A DNA stretch of 64,000 nt. It comes from Nocardia sp. CY41 (lineage in GTDB: Bacteria; Actinomycetota; Actinomycetes; Mycobacteriales; Mycobacteriaceae). This document shows, piece after piece, positions 1 through 9,183 of this stretch. The stretch lies in assembly GCF_009829325.1 (NCBI RefSeq), contig NZ_VUOS01000024.1, positions 124,001-188,000 on the forward strand. Direction: 5' to 3'. Numbering within the stretch: the first letter of the stretch is position 1; each line of letters opens with the position of its first letter. Both the position numbers and the translations under genes were made by a program. The notes under the pieces are model-generated. The model was not told where the DNA came from. It searched no databases and was given only the letters and a program-made list of their open reading frames with translations.

Positions 1-334
1 AGCCGGTGCCGGTGTATTCCCAGAGCACATCGGCGTCGCCATTGAGCTGGGCCTGCCGCGACGACGCCGACCCCGGCGCCCCGGTCAGGTCGGTGACGTT
101 CGCACCCGCCGCGCCCAGGTAGGTCGCGGTGATCTTGCCCAGCAGCACGCCCTCGGTGAAGCTCTTCGAGGTGACGGTCAGCTTCGCGCCGTCCAGCGGC
201 CGTGCGCCGTCCGGCAGGTGCGCGTCGTGGAAGGTTCCGGACGAGCTCACCAGACCGCACCCGGCGAGCGTCGCCGCGGCGACGACGACGAGGGCGGAAA
301 CCAGCGTGACCAGGCGGGCTCGCGGCGATCTCAT
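1..334 (-). CDS. proX: Osmoprotectant ABC transporter substrate-binding lipoprotein (N-terminal part, cut by window edge)
   Basis: Only the first ~111 residues are inside the window. The chain opens with an Arg-rich stretch and a hydrophobic core, then a lipobox ending LAGCG, so it should be a membrane-anchored extracytoplasmic lipoprotein. The mature start includes KLTVTSKSFTEGVLLG, typical of the glycine betaine/choline-binding (OpuAC/ProX) family. The ATG overlaps the TGA of the upstream permease gene (ATGA at 331-334), so it is the last gene of a coupled importer operon. The ligand (betaine, choline, carnitine or similar) cannot be told from this fragment. Confidence 0.85.
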   Translation of the reverse strand, partial: MRSPRARLVTLVSALVVVAAATLAGCGLVSSSGTFHDAHLPDGARPLDGAKLTVTSKSFTEGVLLGKITATYLGAAGANVTDLTGAPGSASSRQAQLNGDADVLWEYTGTG

Positions 335-1068
335 GAGATACCTCGCGGGGTCGCGGCCAGTTCGACCAGTCTGCCGAGCCAGTCGATGAGCAGCGCCAGC
401 AGCCCGACCAGGATCGCGCCGGAGACCAGCAGTTTGGGGAGGAAGAGGGTGACGCCGGTGGTGATCAGGGTGCCGAGGCTGGTCGCCCCGATGAACGTAC
501 TCAGCGTCGCGGTGCCGACCAGGATCACCAGCGCGGTGCGCACACCGTTGAGGATCACCGGCACCGCGAGCGGCAGTTCGACCTGCGCCAGCGTCCGCGC
601 GGCCGAATAGCCGATGCCGCGCGACGCCTCGATGGTGCGCTGATCGACCTGTCGCAGCCCGACGATCGTGTTTTGCAGGATGGGCAGCACCGCGTACACG
701 ACCAGACCGACGATGGCCGTGCGGAATCCGGTGCCCAGCCAGAAGGTGAACAAGACGAGCAGGCCGACCGCGGGCGCGGCCTGGCCGACATTGGCGATGT
801 TGACGGCGATCGGTTCGAGTCGTCGCAACGCCGGGCGGGTCAGGGCGATGCCCAGCGGTATCGCCACGACGACCACGATCACGGTGGCCACCACGGTGAG
901 TTTGATGTGCTGGAGGATCGTGGTCTGCAGGTTGTCCCATCCGAGGGACGCCTTCTCCGTGGCCGTGAACGTCGTCGACCGGTACCAGAGGACGTATCCG
1001 GCGCCGATGACGAGGATGATGATCGGCTCGAACCACACGTCGAGCGGCACGCGGCGCAGGCGGTTCAT
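331..1068 (-). CDS. Osmoprotectant ABC transporter permease (ProW/ProZ type)
   Basis: A 245-residue inner-membrane permease with about six hydrophobic segments. The cytoplasmic loop EASRGIGYSAARTLAQVELP is the EAA-type motif that docks on the ATPase. The longer open frame upstream is only the out-of-frame tail of the ATPase gene. The start chosen (MNRLRRVPLDVWFEP) overlaps the ATPase stop by four bases (ATGA). With the second permease of the operon it would form the heterodimeric channel of a ProW/ProZ or OpuCB/OpuCD system. Confidence 0.88.
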   Translation of the reverse strand: MNRLRRVPLDVWFEPIIILVIGAGYVLWYRSTTFTATEKASLGWDNLQTTILQHIKLTVVATVIVVVVAIPLGIALTRPALRRLEPIAVNIANVGQAAPAVGLLVLFTFWLGTGFRTAIVGLVVYAVLPILQNTIVGLRQVDQRTIEASRGIGYSAARTLAQVELPLAVPVILNGVRTALVILVGTATLSTFIGATSLGTLITTGVTLFLPKLLVSGAILVGLLALLIDWLGRLVELAATPRGIS

Positions 1069-2348
1069 GACGGCTCGGCCGATCCGGGTTCCTCGTCGGC
1101 GGCGACCACCGGTGTCGGCGCCGGGTCGCTGCCCTCGACGTAGGTCGTGTAGGAGGGCTCCGCTTCGTCGTCGCGCCCTTCGGCGAGTTTGTTCCGGATG
1201 ACCTCGGTGACCGTGCCGATGCTCAGGGAGCCGAGCACCGCGCCGCGGCCGTCGGTGACCAGTGCCGCGCCTTGGCTGGTGGCGAGCATGGCGTCGAGCG
1301 CGTCGTTGAGGGTCGAGGAGCGCGCCACGACGGGCAACCGGCGATCGAGGTAGTCGGAGACCTCCGGTTTGGTCGCCACCTCGGTCAGTGCGGGCCATGA
1401 CCGCGGCCGCCCGGCCTCGTCGACGACGACGACCCAGGTGTGCCCGGCGGCCTTCGCGCGGTCGATCACCTCCCGTGCCGGCTCACCGATCCGGGCGGTG
1501 ATCACCTCGTCGTAAGCGACGTCGCGCACTCGCGACACGGTCAGATACGCCAGCTTCGCGCCGGACCCGACGAACTCCTCCACGAACGGCGTGGCGGGTA
1601 CGGTGAGAATTTCCTCCGGGCTCGCGTACTGCTCGACGTGACCTCCTTCGGACAGGATGAGCACCTTGTCGCCGAGCTTGGTGGCCTCCTCGAAGTCGTG
1701 CGTGACGATCACGATGGTCTTGCCGAGTTCCTGCTGGATTGCGATCAAGCTGTCCTGCAGGCGGACCCGGGTGATCGGGTCGACCGCACCGAACGGCTCG
1801 TCCATCAGCAGGACCGGCGGGTCCGCCGCGAGCGCTCGCGCCACCCCGACGCGCTGCTGCTGGCCGCCGGACATGTCCTTCGGCAGCCGGTCGGCGAAGG
1901 TGCCCGGGTCGAGACCGACCAGATCGAGCAGGTACTCGGTGCGTTCGGCGATCCGCTTCTTGTCCCACCCGAGCACCCGCGGGATGGCGCCGACGTTCTT
2001 GGCGACCGTCCAATGCGGGAACAGACCGCCGGACTGGATGACATACCCGATCGACTGGCGCAGCTTGTCGGGGTCCTCCCTGGTGACGTCGCGACCCCCG
2101 ATGAAGATCCGGCCCTCGGTCGGCTCGATCAGCCGGTTGATCATCTTCAGCGTGGTCGTCTTGCCGCACCCGGACGGGCCGACGAACGCGACGATGTCGC
2201 CCGCCTCGATATCGAGGTCGAGGCGTTGCACCGCCGGTCTGTCCTGGCCCTTGTAGCGCTTGACGACCGAATCCAGCCTGATGGAGGCGCCGGTGACATT
2301 GCGCTCCGCCGACGCCGAAGCGGGCCGACTGGTCACATCATCGGTCAT
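1065..2348 (-). CDS. proV: Osmoprotectant ABC transporter ATP-binding protein with CBS domains
   Basis: A 427-residue ATPase that energises osmoprotectant import at the inner face of the membrane. It shows Walker A GPSGCGKTTT, signature MSGGQQQRVGVARAL and Walker B VLLMDEPFGAVDP. After ~residue 250 come two CBS-like repeats (for example AGHTWVVVVDEAGRP and SQGAALVTDGRGAVLGSLS), the ionic-strength sensing module of OpuA/ProV-type ATPases. The C-terminal tail is acidic (EGRDDEAEPS...), as in ionic-strength-regulated members. ATG at 2348 overlaps the stop of the upstream permease gene by four bases. Confidence 0.92.
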   Translation of the reverse strand: MTDDVTSRPASASAERNVTGASIRLDSVVKRYKGQDRPAVQRLDLDIEAGDIVAFVGPSGCGKTTTLKMINRLIEPTEGRIFIGGRDVTREDPDKLRQSIGYVIQSGGLFPHWTVAKNVGAIPRVLGWDKKRIAERTEYLLDLVGLDPGTFADRLPKDMSGGQQQRVGVARALAADPPVLLMDEPFGAVDPITRVRLQDSLIAIQQELGKTIVIVTHDFEEATKLGDKVLILSEGGHVEQYASPEEILTVPATPFVEEFVGSGAKLAYLTVSRVRDVAYDEVITARIGEPAREVIDRAKAAGHTWVVVVDEAGRPRSWPALTEVATKPEVSDYLDRRLPVVARSSTLNDALDAMLATSQGAALVTDGRGAVLGSLSIGTVTEVIRNKLAEGRDDEAEPSYTTYVEGSDPAPTPVVAADEEPGSAEPS

Positions 2349-2989
2349 GACAGTCCCTTCGCGATCGTGAGGCGCCCGAGCAGGACGAGCAGCGCGTCGA
2401 AGACCAGCGCGATGATGACGATGAGGATGGTGCCGGTCAGAGCCATCTCCAAGGCGTTCGCTCCACCCAGACGGGAAAGACCGTTGAAGATCAGCGATCC
2501 GAGGCCCGGGCCGAGGACATAGGCGACGATGGCGGCGACGCCCACGATCATCTGGGTGGATACCCGGATGCCGGTGAGGATCACCGGCCAGGCGATCGGC
2601 AATTCGACGGTCAGCAGAATGCGCCATCGCGAAAAGCCGATGCCGCGCGCGGATTCGACTACCGAGGCGGGTACCGACCGCAAACCGACAATCGCATTAC
2701 CGATCACCGGCAGCGCCGCGAAAAACGCCAGCATCACGAACGACGGGGTCACGCCGAGGCCGAACGGGACCAGCAGGATCGCCAGCAGCGCCAGCGAAGG
2801 AATCGTCAGCGCGACGCGGCTGGAGGTCAGGGAGAGCGCCGACACCAGGGGCAGCCGATAAACCGCCACCGCGATGAGCACGGCGACGACGGTCCCGACC
2901 AGAACGGTCTGGAATGCCAGGGAGGCATGCTGATACGTGAGAAACGCCAGAACCTCTCCCCGCCCGCGGACGTAGCTCCATAGATTCAC
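2345..2989 (-). CDS. Osmoprotectant ABC transporter permease, first gene of operon
   Basis: A 214-residue permease starting MNLWSYVRGRGEVLAFLTYQH, with about six membrane segments and the loop ESARGIGFSRWRILLTVELP, the same EAA motif as the other permease of the operon. It is the promoter-proximal gene; all four genes then overlap by ATGA, implying a single transcript and strict translational coupling. The paired permeases are paralogous, as is usual in ProXVWZ/OpuC systems. Confidence 0.88.
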   Translation of the reverse strand: MNLWSYVRGRGEVLAFLTYQHASLAFQTVLVGTVVAVLIAVAVYRLPLVSALSLTSSRVALTIPSLALLAILLVPFGLGVTPSFVMLAFFAALPVIGNAIVGLRSVPASVVESARGIGFSRWRILLTVELPIAWPVILTGIRVSTQMIVGVAAIVAYVLGPGLGSLIFNGLSRLGGANALEMALTGTILIVIIALVFDALLVLLGRLTIAKGLS

Positions 2990-3375
2990 GGGATTCCCCT
3001 CGTCAGCCGAAGACCTGTCGGTGCCTGTCCGCGCATAGTCGCCCGGGCGTGCGAGCCGTCAAAGAGTAATCGAAGCCGCGCATTTGTTCCCCGTTGGCGC
3101 GCGGAGAGCGAATCCTCGAATCGCCGAACCGTCGCATTCTTCCAGCCGTCACCGGCACGAAAACAATGCCTCTGCGCAGCACTCATTTCACTCTGATGCC
3201 GGTCTCGGTGCGGCTGCGTGATCGGCGAACATACCAGGGCCCTTCGCTCGAACCTGACGATCGGCTCGTAGGAAACCACGCCTGCACCGGCGCGCCCAGT
3301 ATTACGGTCAGCCGGATCGAAATACACGATCGGCCGGATCTTCTCGGCTGCCTGCTCGCGAATGCCGGGCAGAAC
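2990..3375. other. Intergenic region upstream of osmoprotectant operon
   Basis: 386 bases between the start of the importer operon and the 3' end of the TetR gene. It must hold the operon promoter on the minus strand. Short frames across it have poor coding character. I see no clear -10/-35 pair, repeat or RNA element. Confidence 0.5.
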
Positions 3376-3942
3376 TCAGGTGCGGGGTCGCAATCCGTCC
3401 ACGAACAGGTCGAGCAGGCGGCCGGCCTGGTCCCGGCGTTCCGGGCTCTCGGTGGCGAGCGATACCCCGCTGAGGCCGACGAGTACGTCCTCGGGTGCGA
3501 CGTCCGACCGCAGTGTGCCTGCCTCGGCTCCCGCTCGGAGCAGCGTGGTGACGGCCGTGGTCAGACGATCGCGACTTTCCGAGAACGGGTTGCCGCCGGA
3601 GGCGATCAGTGCGCGCAGGGCGTCGCCCATGCCGCGTTTGGTGGTCGTGTAGTCGACGAAGCGGTCCATCCACGTGCGCAACGCGCGGTCCGGCGGCTGG
3701 GCGGCCAGGAGATCGTCGACGGAGTCGCACAGCCGGGTGAGTTCGCTGCGGTAGGCGGCGTCGATGAGCGCCTCGCGGGTGGGGAAGTGGCGGTAGAGCG
3801 TCCCGATGCCGACGCCCGCTTCCTTGGCGATGGCATCGAGCGTGACGTCCGATCCGTCCTGCGAGAACGCGCGCACAGCGACCTCGAGCAGCCGGTCTCG
3901 GTTGCGACGGGCATCGGCGCGCAGCGGGCGTGCGTTGGTCAT
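3376..3942 (-). CDS. TetR/AcrR family transcriptional regulator
   Basis: A 188-residue repressor. The N-terminal HTH is plain (TLDAIAKEAGVGIGTLYRHFPTREALIDAAY, residues ~33-62). The C-terminal half (VDDLLAAQPPDRALRTWMDRFVDY...) resembles the SbtR-like ligand-binding domain. It is divergently transcribed from the SDR gene across a 92-base spacer holding three copies of a CTCCGGT half-site. It therefore probably represses both itself and the SDR; the inducer is unknown. Confidence 0.9.
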   Translation of the reverse strand: MTNARPLRADARRNRDRLLEVAVRAFSQDGSDVTLDAIAKEAGVGIGTLYRHFPTREALIDAAYRSELTRLCDSVDDLLAAQPPDRALRTWMDRFVDYTTTKRGMGDALRALIASGGNPFSESRDRLTTAVTTLLRAGAEAGTLRSDVAPEDVLVGLSGVSLATESPERRDQAGRLLDLFVDGLRPRT

Positions 3943-3963
3943 CGAGTCCTCCCGGGAACAAAG

Positions 3964-4007
3964 CGGAGGGTCCTCCGGTTATCGCTGGTACCGGAGCATC
4001 CTCCGGT
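3964..4007. promoter_or_regulatory. Probable TetR operator: three CTCCGGT half-sites
   Basis: CGGAGG (3964-3969) and CCTCCG (3972-3977) form one inverted repeat. ACCGGAG (3990-3996) and CTCCGGT (4001-4007) form a second with 7-base perfect arms. The decamer TCCTCCGGTT occurs twice, at 3971 and 3999. The sites fill the space between the divergent TetR and SDR genes, which suits autoregulation; binding is inferred. Confidence 0.6.
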
Positions 4008-4034
4008 TCCAGTCTACCGAGAAGGGGACATGTC

Positions 4035-4973
4035 ATGTCCGATCGCATCACCACCCCGTTCACCGCGGAGTCGACCGCGGCGGAGGTACTGGCCGGCATC
4101 GATCTCGCCGGGCGGCGTGCCGTCGTCACGGGAGGAGCTTCCGGCATCGGCGTCGAAACCGCCCGGGCACTGGCCGGCGCCGGAGCCGAAGTGACCCTCG
4201 CCGTCCGCGACCTCGCGGCCGGGGAACGCACCGCCGCGGACATCCTCGCGACCACCGGGAACGAGAAGGTGCGGGTCGCCGCGCTCGATCTCGCCGACCG
4301 AGCGTCCGTCGCGGCGTTCGCCGGAGAGTGGGACGGGCCGCTGCACATGCTGATCAACAACGCCGGTGTGATGGCATCGCCGCTGATGCGCACCGCGCAA
4401 GGCTGGGAGATGCAGTTCGCCACCAACCATCTCGGCCACTTCGCGCTGACCACCGGCTTGCGCAAGGCGCTGGCAGCGGCGGACGGTGCGCGCGTCGTAT
4501 CGGTCAGTTCGAGTGCGCATCACCGGTCACCGGTCGTCTTCGACGACATCCACTTCGAGCGCAGGCCCTACGATCCGTGGTCGGCGTACGGCCAGTCCAA
4601 GACGGCCAACGTGCTGTTCGCCGTCGAGGCGACCCGGCGCTGGGCCGACGACGGCGTCACCGTCAACGCGGTGATGCCCGGCGGTATCCGCACCAATCTG
4701 CAGCGGTACGTGTCCGACGAGGAACTCGAGCGGCTCCGCGCGGCCGCGGGCGGGACCCGCATGATGTGGAAGACGCCGCAGCAGGGTGCGGCGACCTCGG
4801 TTCTGGTCGCGGCGTCGCCGTTGCTCGACGGTATCGGCGGCCGCTATTTCGAGGACTGCGGCGAAGCCGAGGTCGGCGTGCTCAGCGCCCGCAACGGAGT
4901 CGCCGAGTACGCGCTCGACCCGGAAGCCGCCGCCCGGCTGTGGCAGGTGTCGAGCGAGATGTCGGCGGAGTGA
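4035..4973 (+). CDS. Short-chain dehydrogenase/reductase (SDR)
   Basis: A 312-residue NAD(P)-dependent oxidoreductase of the retinol-dehydrogenase/WW-oxidoreductase-like SDR group. Cofactor motif GGASGIGVE is near residue 40, NNAGVM near residue 109, and the catalytic Ser precedes YGQSK. The longer frame upstream is not needed: ATG at 4035 sits just after the operator region. Its physiological substrate is unknown, but control by the adjacent TetR suggests an inducible detoxification or catabolic role. Confidence 0.88.
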   Translation: MSDRITTPFTAESTAAEVLAGIDLAGRRAVVTGGASGIGVETARALAGAGAEVTLAVRDLAAGERTAADILATTGNEKVRVAALDLADRASVAAFAGEWDGPLHMLINNAGVMASPLMRTAQGWEMQFATNHLGHFALTTGLRKALAAADGARVVSVSSSAHHRSPVVFDDIHFERRPYDPWSAYGQSKTANVLFAVEATRRWADDGVTVNAVMPGGIRTNLQRYVSDEELERLRAAAGGTRMMWKTPQQGAATSVLVAASPLLDGIGGRYFEDCGEAEVGVLSARNGVAEYALDPEAAARLWQVSSEMSAE

Positions 4974-4993
4974 CGGCCACGCCTTCGCTCTCG

Positions 4994-5047
4994 GCGCCCG
5001 GCCAGAAGCCGGAAGCGGGGCGCATGCCGCCCCTGCCGGCCGGGCGC
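4994..5047. terminator. Bidirectional terminator between convergent SDR and dienelactone hydrolase genes
   Basis: Perfect 10-base arms GCGCCCGGCC (4994-5003) and GGCCGGGCGC (5038-5047) enclose an inner hairpin with arms GGGGCG/CGCCCC. It lies in the 90-base gap between two convergent genes. There is no U-tract, which is common in actinobacteria. Confidence 0.6.
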
Positions 5048-5063
5048 TGCGAGCGGGGGACGG

Positions 5064-5897
5064 TCACCGATCGGTCGGCGAACCCACGGCGAGCCGGCTG
5101 CGCAGGAAGTCCAGCACGCGGTGCAGGGCGGCCTGGGTCGGCTGGCCCGGTTCGTCGATGAGGTGCTCGGTCAGCACCGAATGCGGGCTCAGCACGGCAT
5201 CCGGGTTCGCGTCGGCGTCATCGAGTTCGATCGCCAGGAACGCGTCGCCGAACTGCGCGCGCAGGAACTCGAATCGTTCGGCGGGCGAGCGACGATCGCC
5301 ACGGAAACGCAGCCCCATCACCGACAGACCCTCCGCGCAGCGTTGCTTGATGCGGGCCAGGTCGGACGGCGAGACGTCGATGGAGCACTTGTTCCGGGAG
5401 GTGAGCGCCAGCGGCAGCCCCGGCTGGGACAGCACGGGGGCGAGCAACCGGTCGTCGACGGCCATCGCCAGGGCGAATCCGCCGGTGAAGCACATCCCGA
5501 CCGCGCCGACTCCGGGTCCACCGCAGCGCTGGTGCTCGTGTTCGGCCAGCGCCCGCAACCAGTGCACGACCGGTGACGTACGGCCGGAGGCGAAGACCAC
5601 GAATTCCCGGCTGATGCAGATCGGCCCGAACTGACTCGCGACGTTCGCCAGCGCCGCGGCGAGCCCGTGCGCGGCGGGACTGGGGTCGCGGCCGGGTTTT
5701 CCGTACAGGTGTGGGACCACCGCGGTACAGCCGGCGGCGGCGACTCGCCGGGCGAAGTCGAACACCTCCGGCGAGATGCCGGGGAATTCCGCCATGACGA
5801 TCACGGCGGGTCCGGAGCCCTGGCGAAAAATTGTGCGGGTCTTGCCTTTGTGCGTGAACGTATCGCGCTGGAAGTCGACCAGATTGTCGTCGGTCAT
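5064..5897 (-). CDS. Dienelactone hydrolase family protein
   Basis: A 277-residue alpha/beta-hydrolase. The nucleophile motif is GMCFTGG with Cys at ~136, as in dienelactone hydrolases, where Cys replaces the usual Ser. ATG at 5897 follows a strong GGAGG ribosome-binding site, so the longer frame upstream is rejected. A second family member lies at 54843-55604. Members cleave lactone or ester bonds in aromatic breakdown, but no other catabolic gene is adjacent, so the substrate is open. The AraC gene upstream is co-oriented and may control it. Confidence 0.85.
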   Translation of the reverse strand: MTDDNLVDFQRDTFTHKGKTRTIFRQGSGPAVIVMAEFPGISPEVFDFARRVAAAGCTAVVPHLYGKPGRDPSPAAHGLAAALANVASQFGPICISREFVVFASGRTSPVVHWLRALAEHEHQRCGGPGVGAVGMCFTGGFALAMAVDDRLLAPVLSQPGLPLALTSRNKCSIDVSPSDLARIKQRCAEGLSVMGLRFRGDRRSPAERFEFLRAQFGDAFLAIELDDADANPDAVLSPHSVLTEHLIDEPGQPTQAALHRVLDFLRSRLAVGSPTDR

Positions 5898-5925
5898 GAA
5901 TGGCCTCCTCGGGATCGGGCCCTCA

Positions 5926-6681
5926 CTATCGACCGACCGGCCTCGCTCGGTATTGGAAGAATGTTCCCCAGGCTTCGTAGCGGTGCTTCGAGACGGCGGT
6001 GCTCGGCTCCGCCGCCAGTGCCCCCGGCGTGACCGCCGCGAAACTCGATACGTCCCGGCACAGGTGGGACTGGTCGGTGTAGCCACAGGTCGCCGCGACC
6101 TCGGCGGCGGGACGGCCCGCCACCAGCCCTTCCACGGCGTGCCGGAATCGGACCAGCATGGCGGCGCGCTTGGGTGTCAGGCCGATCTGGGACTCGAATC
6201 CGGCCCACAGCCGCTTTCGGCTCCATCCGCACGATTCGGCGAGCGCGCCGACCAGGATGTTTCCCCGGCTCGCGACGACGCGATCCCAGCATGCGACCAC
6301 TTCCGGGTCCGGCGTGCGCGCCGGGTCGGCGCATCGGGTCAGGAACGATCTCGTCAGCGCGAAGCGCTCCTCCCAGGTCGCGGCCTGCGCCAGTCGCTCC
6401 CGTAGCCACCGGGCGCGGCGTCCCCAGAGGTCATCCAAACCGAAGACTGCGCCGCCCAGATCGGACGGGCGCACCGGCAACAACGAGTAGGCCAGTACCG
6501 GCGACAAACGCACCTCGATACACTGGACCCCCGCACCCCGGATCCGCATCGTCCCCCGGGTGAACGCCGAAACGAAGCCGGGGAAAGTCTGCGGGCCTGC
6601 GCAGCTGTCGACGAGCAAGTCGTTTTCGCCGAATTCGATCACCACCGTGATCGCGGGGATTCCGGTGACCCGCAGATCCAT
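5926..6681 (-). CDS. AraC family transcriptional regulator
   Basis: About 251 residues with a C-terminal pair of HTH motifs: VGALAESCGWSRKRLWAGFESQIGLTPKRA and PAAEVAATCGYTDQSHLCRDVSSFAAVTPGA. The second is the best-conserved signature of the family. The N-terminal part (ITVVIEFGENDLLVDS... IEVRLSPVLAYSLL) is the sensor region typical of actinobacterial AraC proteins. The start is uncertain: ATG 6681 is used, but an in-frame ATG at 6762 would add 27 residues. It ends 28 bases before the dienelactone hydrolase start and may form an operon with it. Confidence 0.82.
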   Translation of the reverse strand: MDLRVTGIPAITVVIEFGENDLLVDSCAGPQTFPGFVSAFTRGTMRIRGAGVQCIEVRLSPVLAYSLLPVRPSDLGGAVFGLDDLWGRRARWLRERLAQAATWEERFALTRSFLTRCADPARTPDPEVVACWDRVVASRGNILVGALAESCGWSRKRLWAGFESQIGLTPKRAAMLVRFRHAVEGLVAGRPAAEVAATCGYTDQSHLCRDVSSFAAVTPGALAAEPSTAVSKHRYEAWGTFFQYRARPVGR

Positions 6682-6842
6682 CCGTGGCCACCACGATCGT
6701 GGAAACCGAGCATCGCGGCGCCGCTGACCGGCGCGATACCGGCCGGACGACGGAAATCCCATCCGGCACCACGATGCCGGTCGAGCTCGATCGCTCCCAC
6801 GCGCCCAGAGTAGCCGTCCCGGGCCGGGGCGGACGTCTCCGA

Positions 6843-8615
6843 TCAGGGCCGGCTGGTGCGGTCGACGGCGAAGCGCGCCAGATTGGTGGAGATGATCTCC
6901 GGCCGCCCGCCGGCTTGTCTCGCCGCGGCGGTGAGCACGTCGATGTGGTGGTAGCCAGGAGCGGTCACCGTCTCGCCGTGGCCGCGCCACCCGGTGGCGA
7001 CGACGACTCCGGCGCCGCCGATGAGGTTGATGGTCGGATTGGCGAGGATGCCGCCGGGGTGGGTGCGGTGCCGTGCGAGTTCGGGGGCCTGGGACTGGAA
7101 GACGTCGAGCGCGAGCCGCATCGGGAAGTACCATTCGGTGAAGTCCAGCGGTTGCGCGGCCAGGCTGCGCGAGAGATCCGCGATATCGGTGACCTCATGG
7201 GTGGCGTCGGTGAACGGCGCGCCGTCGCGGTCGGTTGCGGCCGTCGCGGCCGGGTCGTCGTAGTTGCGCCAGGTGTAGAGCGGGCCGTATGGCTGATCCG
7301 GGATCGCTTTGCGGTCGGGACCGAACAACATCCCGGTGAGCCCGCGCAGTGCAGGCACCGCGGCGACATCGCCGGGAAGCGGGAAGTCCTTGCCGGTCAC
7401 GGCGCCTCCGCCGAAGAAGCCGAATCCGGCTTGCAGTAACGCCAGCGGCTGGGAGTTGGCGTCGAGGAACGCTCCCAGCGCGGCGGCATTGGTGATCCGG
7501 AAATCCCGTACCGAGGGCGAGCCGGTCGCGGCGACCGCCGCATCGCGCGACAGCAGGACGCGGTAGGTGGTTTCCTGGTTGAGGCTGCTGGGCACGTACC
7601 GCGCCAGATCGGATTCGGCGTCGGGTGCCAGATAGGCTGCCATCCCGGCGATTCCGAGCAGATTCATCGTCTCCGGGTTGATGACCGCGGGCAGAGCAAG
7701 CACCCGGGGGAGCGCGCCTCCGTCGAGCGCGGCCTCGACCGCGGTGGAACCGATGCCGCCGAGGGAGAGGTCGATGATGTCGGGGATGCCGTTGAGCGCG
7801 GACAGCGAGGCGTCGATCGAGGAGTCCAGGGCGAAATAACCGGCGCACTGGTCGGCGCCTGCCGCGCCGTCGAAATCCCATTCGGCGAAGAACGCGGTGA
7901 GGACTCCCCCCAGGGAATGTCCGCCGCACAGCGTCTTCTGCTTCCGCAACCCCGGATCCGGCAATTCGGCGGCCAGCAGATCGAATTGGTCCTGCACCGT
8001 TTGCGCGACACCGAGGTGACCGAGCCACCCGAGCTGGTCGTTCGGCACCACGCCGCCGAAGCGCCTGCCATCGATTTCCGCGCCGCGGTAGTAGTAGTCG
8101 ACGGCGAGGTGCACGTCGTCGGCGGCCAACCCGGCCCGTCTGCCGAGATGATCCTCCAGGCAGTTGGAGCGGCGATCCAGGGCCCAGAATTCGATATGGC
8201 GGCCCTGCTGCGCCGCCGCGGCGACCGTATTACGCGCGACGCTGTCGAACGCGCCCGCCCCTTCGAAGATTCCCGGCTGCGCCACCAGAACCGCGTCGGC
8301 ATCCGCCGAGCGCGCGGGGCCCCCGCCGTCCCGGTAACGCAGGTAGGACAGCCGATCACAAGCGGCCGGATGCGGGCCGACCGACTCGGGCAGCGGAATA
8401 CGCAGGCTCACCACGGATTCCGCCACCGAAGCGATCGGCGACGAGGAAACCACCGCGATCTCGGTGCGTTCCACATCGAGCGGCTGCGCGGTGGCGTTCG
8501 GTGCGGCCGCCGCGACGACCAGGGCGGTGGTCACCAGGGCTGATCTCAGGAAACGGGGGACATCGTCACGATGTCTCACGAATCGACCGTGGCCCGCCAA
8601 CGATTGTGTCGACAT
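6843..8615 (-). CDS. Secreted alpha/beta-hydrolase (lipase/esterase-like)
   Basis: A 590-residue protein. The signal peptide spans residues ~1-43 (basic start, hydrophobic run, then ATAQP). The nucleophile elbow GGHSLGG has Ser at ~234. The preceding residues describe a receptor-like insert (DYYYRGAEIDGRRFGGVVPND), and the long C-terminal half has no motif I recognise beyond a possible late His. ATG at 8615 has GAGAGGT upstream at good spacing. It is probably an exported ester hydrolase; the substrate is unknown. No partner gene is adjacent. Confidence 0.75.
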   Translation of the reverse strand: MSTQSLAGHGRFVRHRDDVPRFLRSALVTTALVVAAAAPNATAQPLDVERTEIAVVSSSPIASVAESVVSLRIPLPESVGPHPAACDRLSYLRYRDGGGPARSADADAVLVAQPGIFEGAGAFDSVARNTVAAAAQQGRHIEFWALDRRSNCLEDHLGRRAGLAADDVHLAVDYYYRGAEIDGRRFGGVVPNDQLGWLGHLGVAQTVQDQFDLLAAELPDPGLRKQKTLCGGHSLGGVLTAFFAEWDFDGAAGADQCAGYFALDSSIDASLSALNGIPDIIDLSLGGIGSTAVEAALDGGALPRVLALPAVINPETMNLLGIAGMAAYLAPDAESDLARYVPSSLNQETTYRVLLSRDAAVAATGSPSVRDFRITNAAALGAFLDANSQPLALLQAGFGFFGGGAVTGKDFPLPGDVAAVPALRGLTGMLFGPDRKAIPDQPYGPLYTWRNYDDPAATAATDRDGAPFTDATHEVTDIADLSRSLAAQPLDFTEWYFPMRLALDVFQSQAPELARHRTHPGGILANPTINLIGGAGVVVATGWRGHGETVTAPGYHHIDVLTAAARQAGGRPEIISTNLARFAVDRTSRP

Positions 8616-9183
8616 CGACGACCTCTCGTCACGACAGCGGAGCAAGCTGCATCGCCGACACTTTCCGCGTCGGCGCGATGAAACTCATGGTGGGCCATAT
8701 CGGCTGTCAACGTCCGCGGAACGGGTTACGAGATCTCCCGAAGCCGGAAGGCTTTGCCCTGTGGCACAACCCAGATCTGGGGGGCGCCGATCCTCCGCGT
8801 CGGTCATGCCGCCGCACCCGTCCTTCGCGCACGATCGGCTCGGTGACAAGCTCGTTGCACAGCGGCGCCGTGGTCGACGATCGTCCGTCTCCACAGGCGG
8901 ATGCCACCCGAGGCGGGCGCGGCGGTGAAGGGTCCGCCCGTGCACCCGGCATACCCACCCGTTCGCCGAGCGACGTAACCTCCGGCGGCTGGTCGGGTGC
9001 GTGCCGCCCAGCGGCGGGTGCCGGTGCCTGGCGGCCGGCGCACGGTATCGAACGGGCGAGCGGTGCGGAGCGACCACGGATATCCGGTGGCTCGGCAAGC
9101 GCGGCAAACGGCCGCGCACGGGGTCGGGGAGGCCCTACGCTGTGCTGGCCGAGAACCGATCGTGCTGTCAGTTGGGGGACCCG
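8616..9183. other. Long intergenic region with no gene recognised
   Basis: 568 bases between divergent genes (secreted hydrolase and isochorismatase-fold hydrolase). Frames on both strands are Arg/Pro-rich shadows with no good start or motif. It should contain both promoters. I see no repeat or hairpin of note. Confidence 0.45.

Noticed and set aside
8685..9119. 144-codon minus-strand frame in the long intergenic gap
   Set aside because: Arg/Pro-rich, no ribosome-binding site, no motif; overlapping frames on both strands are equally open.
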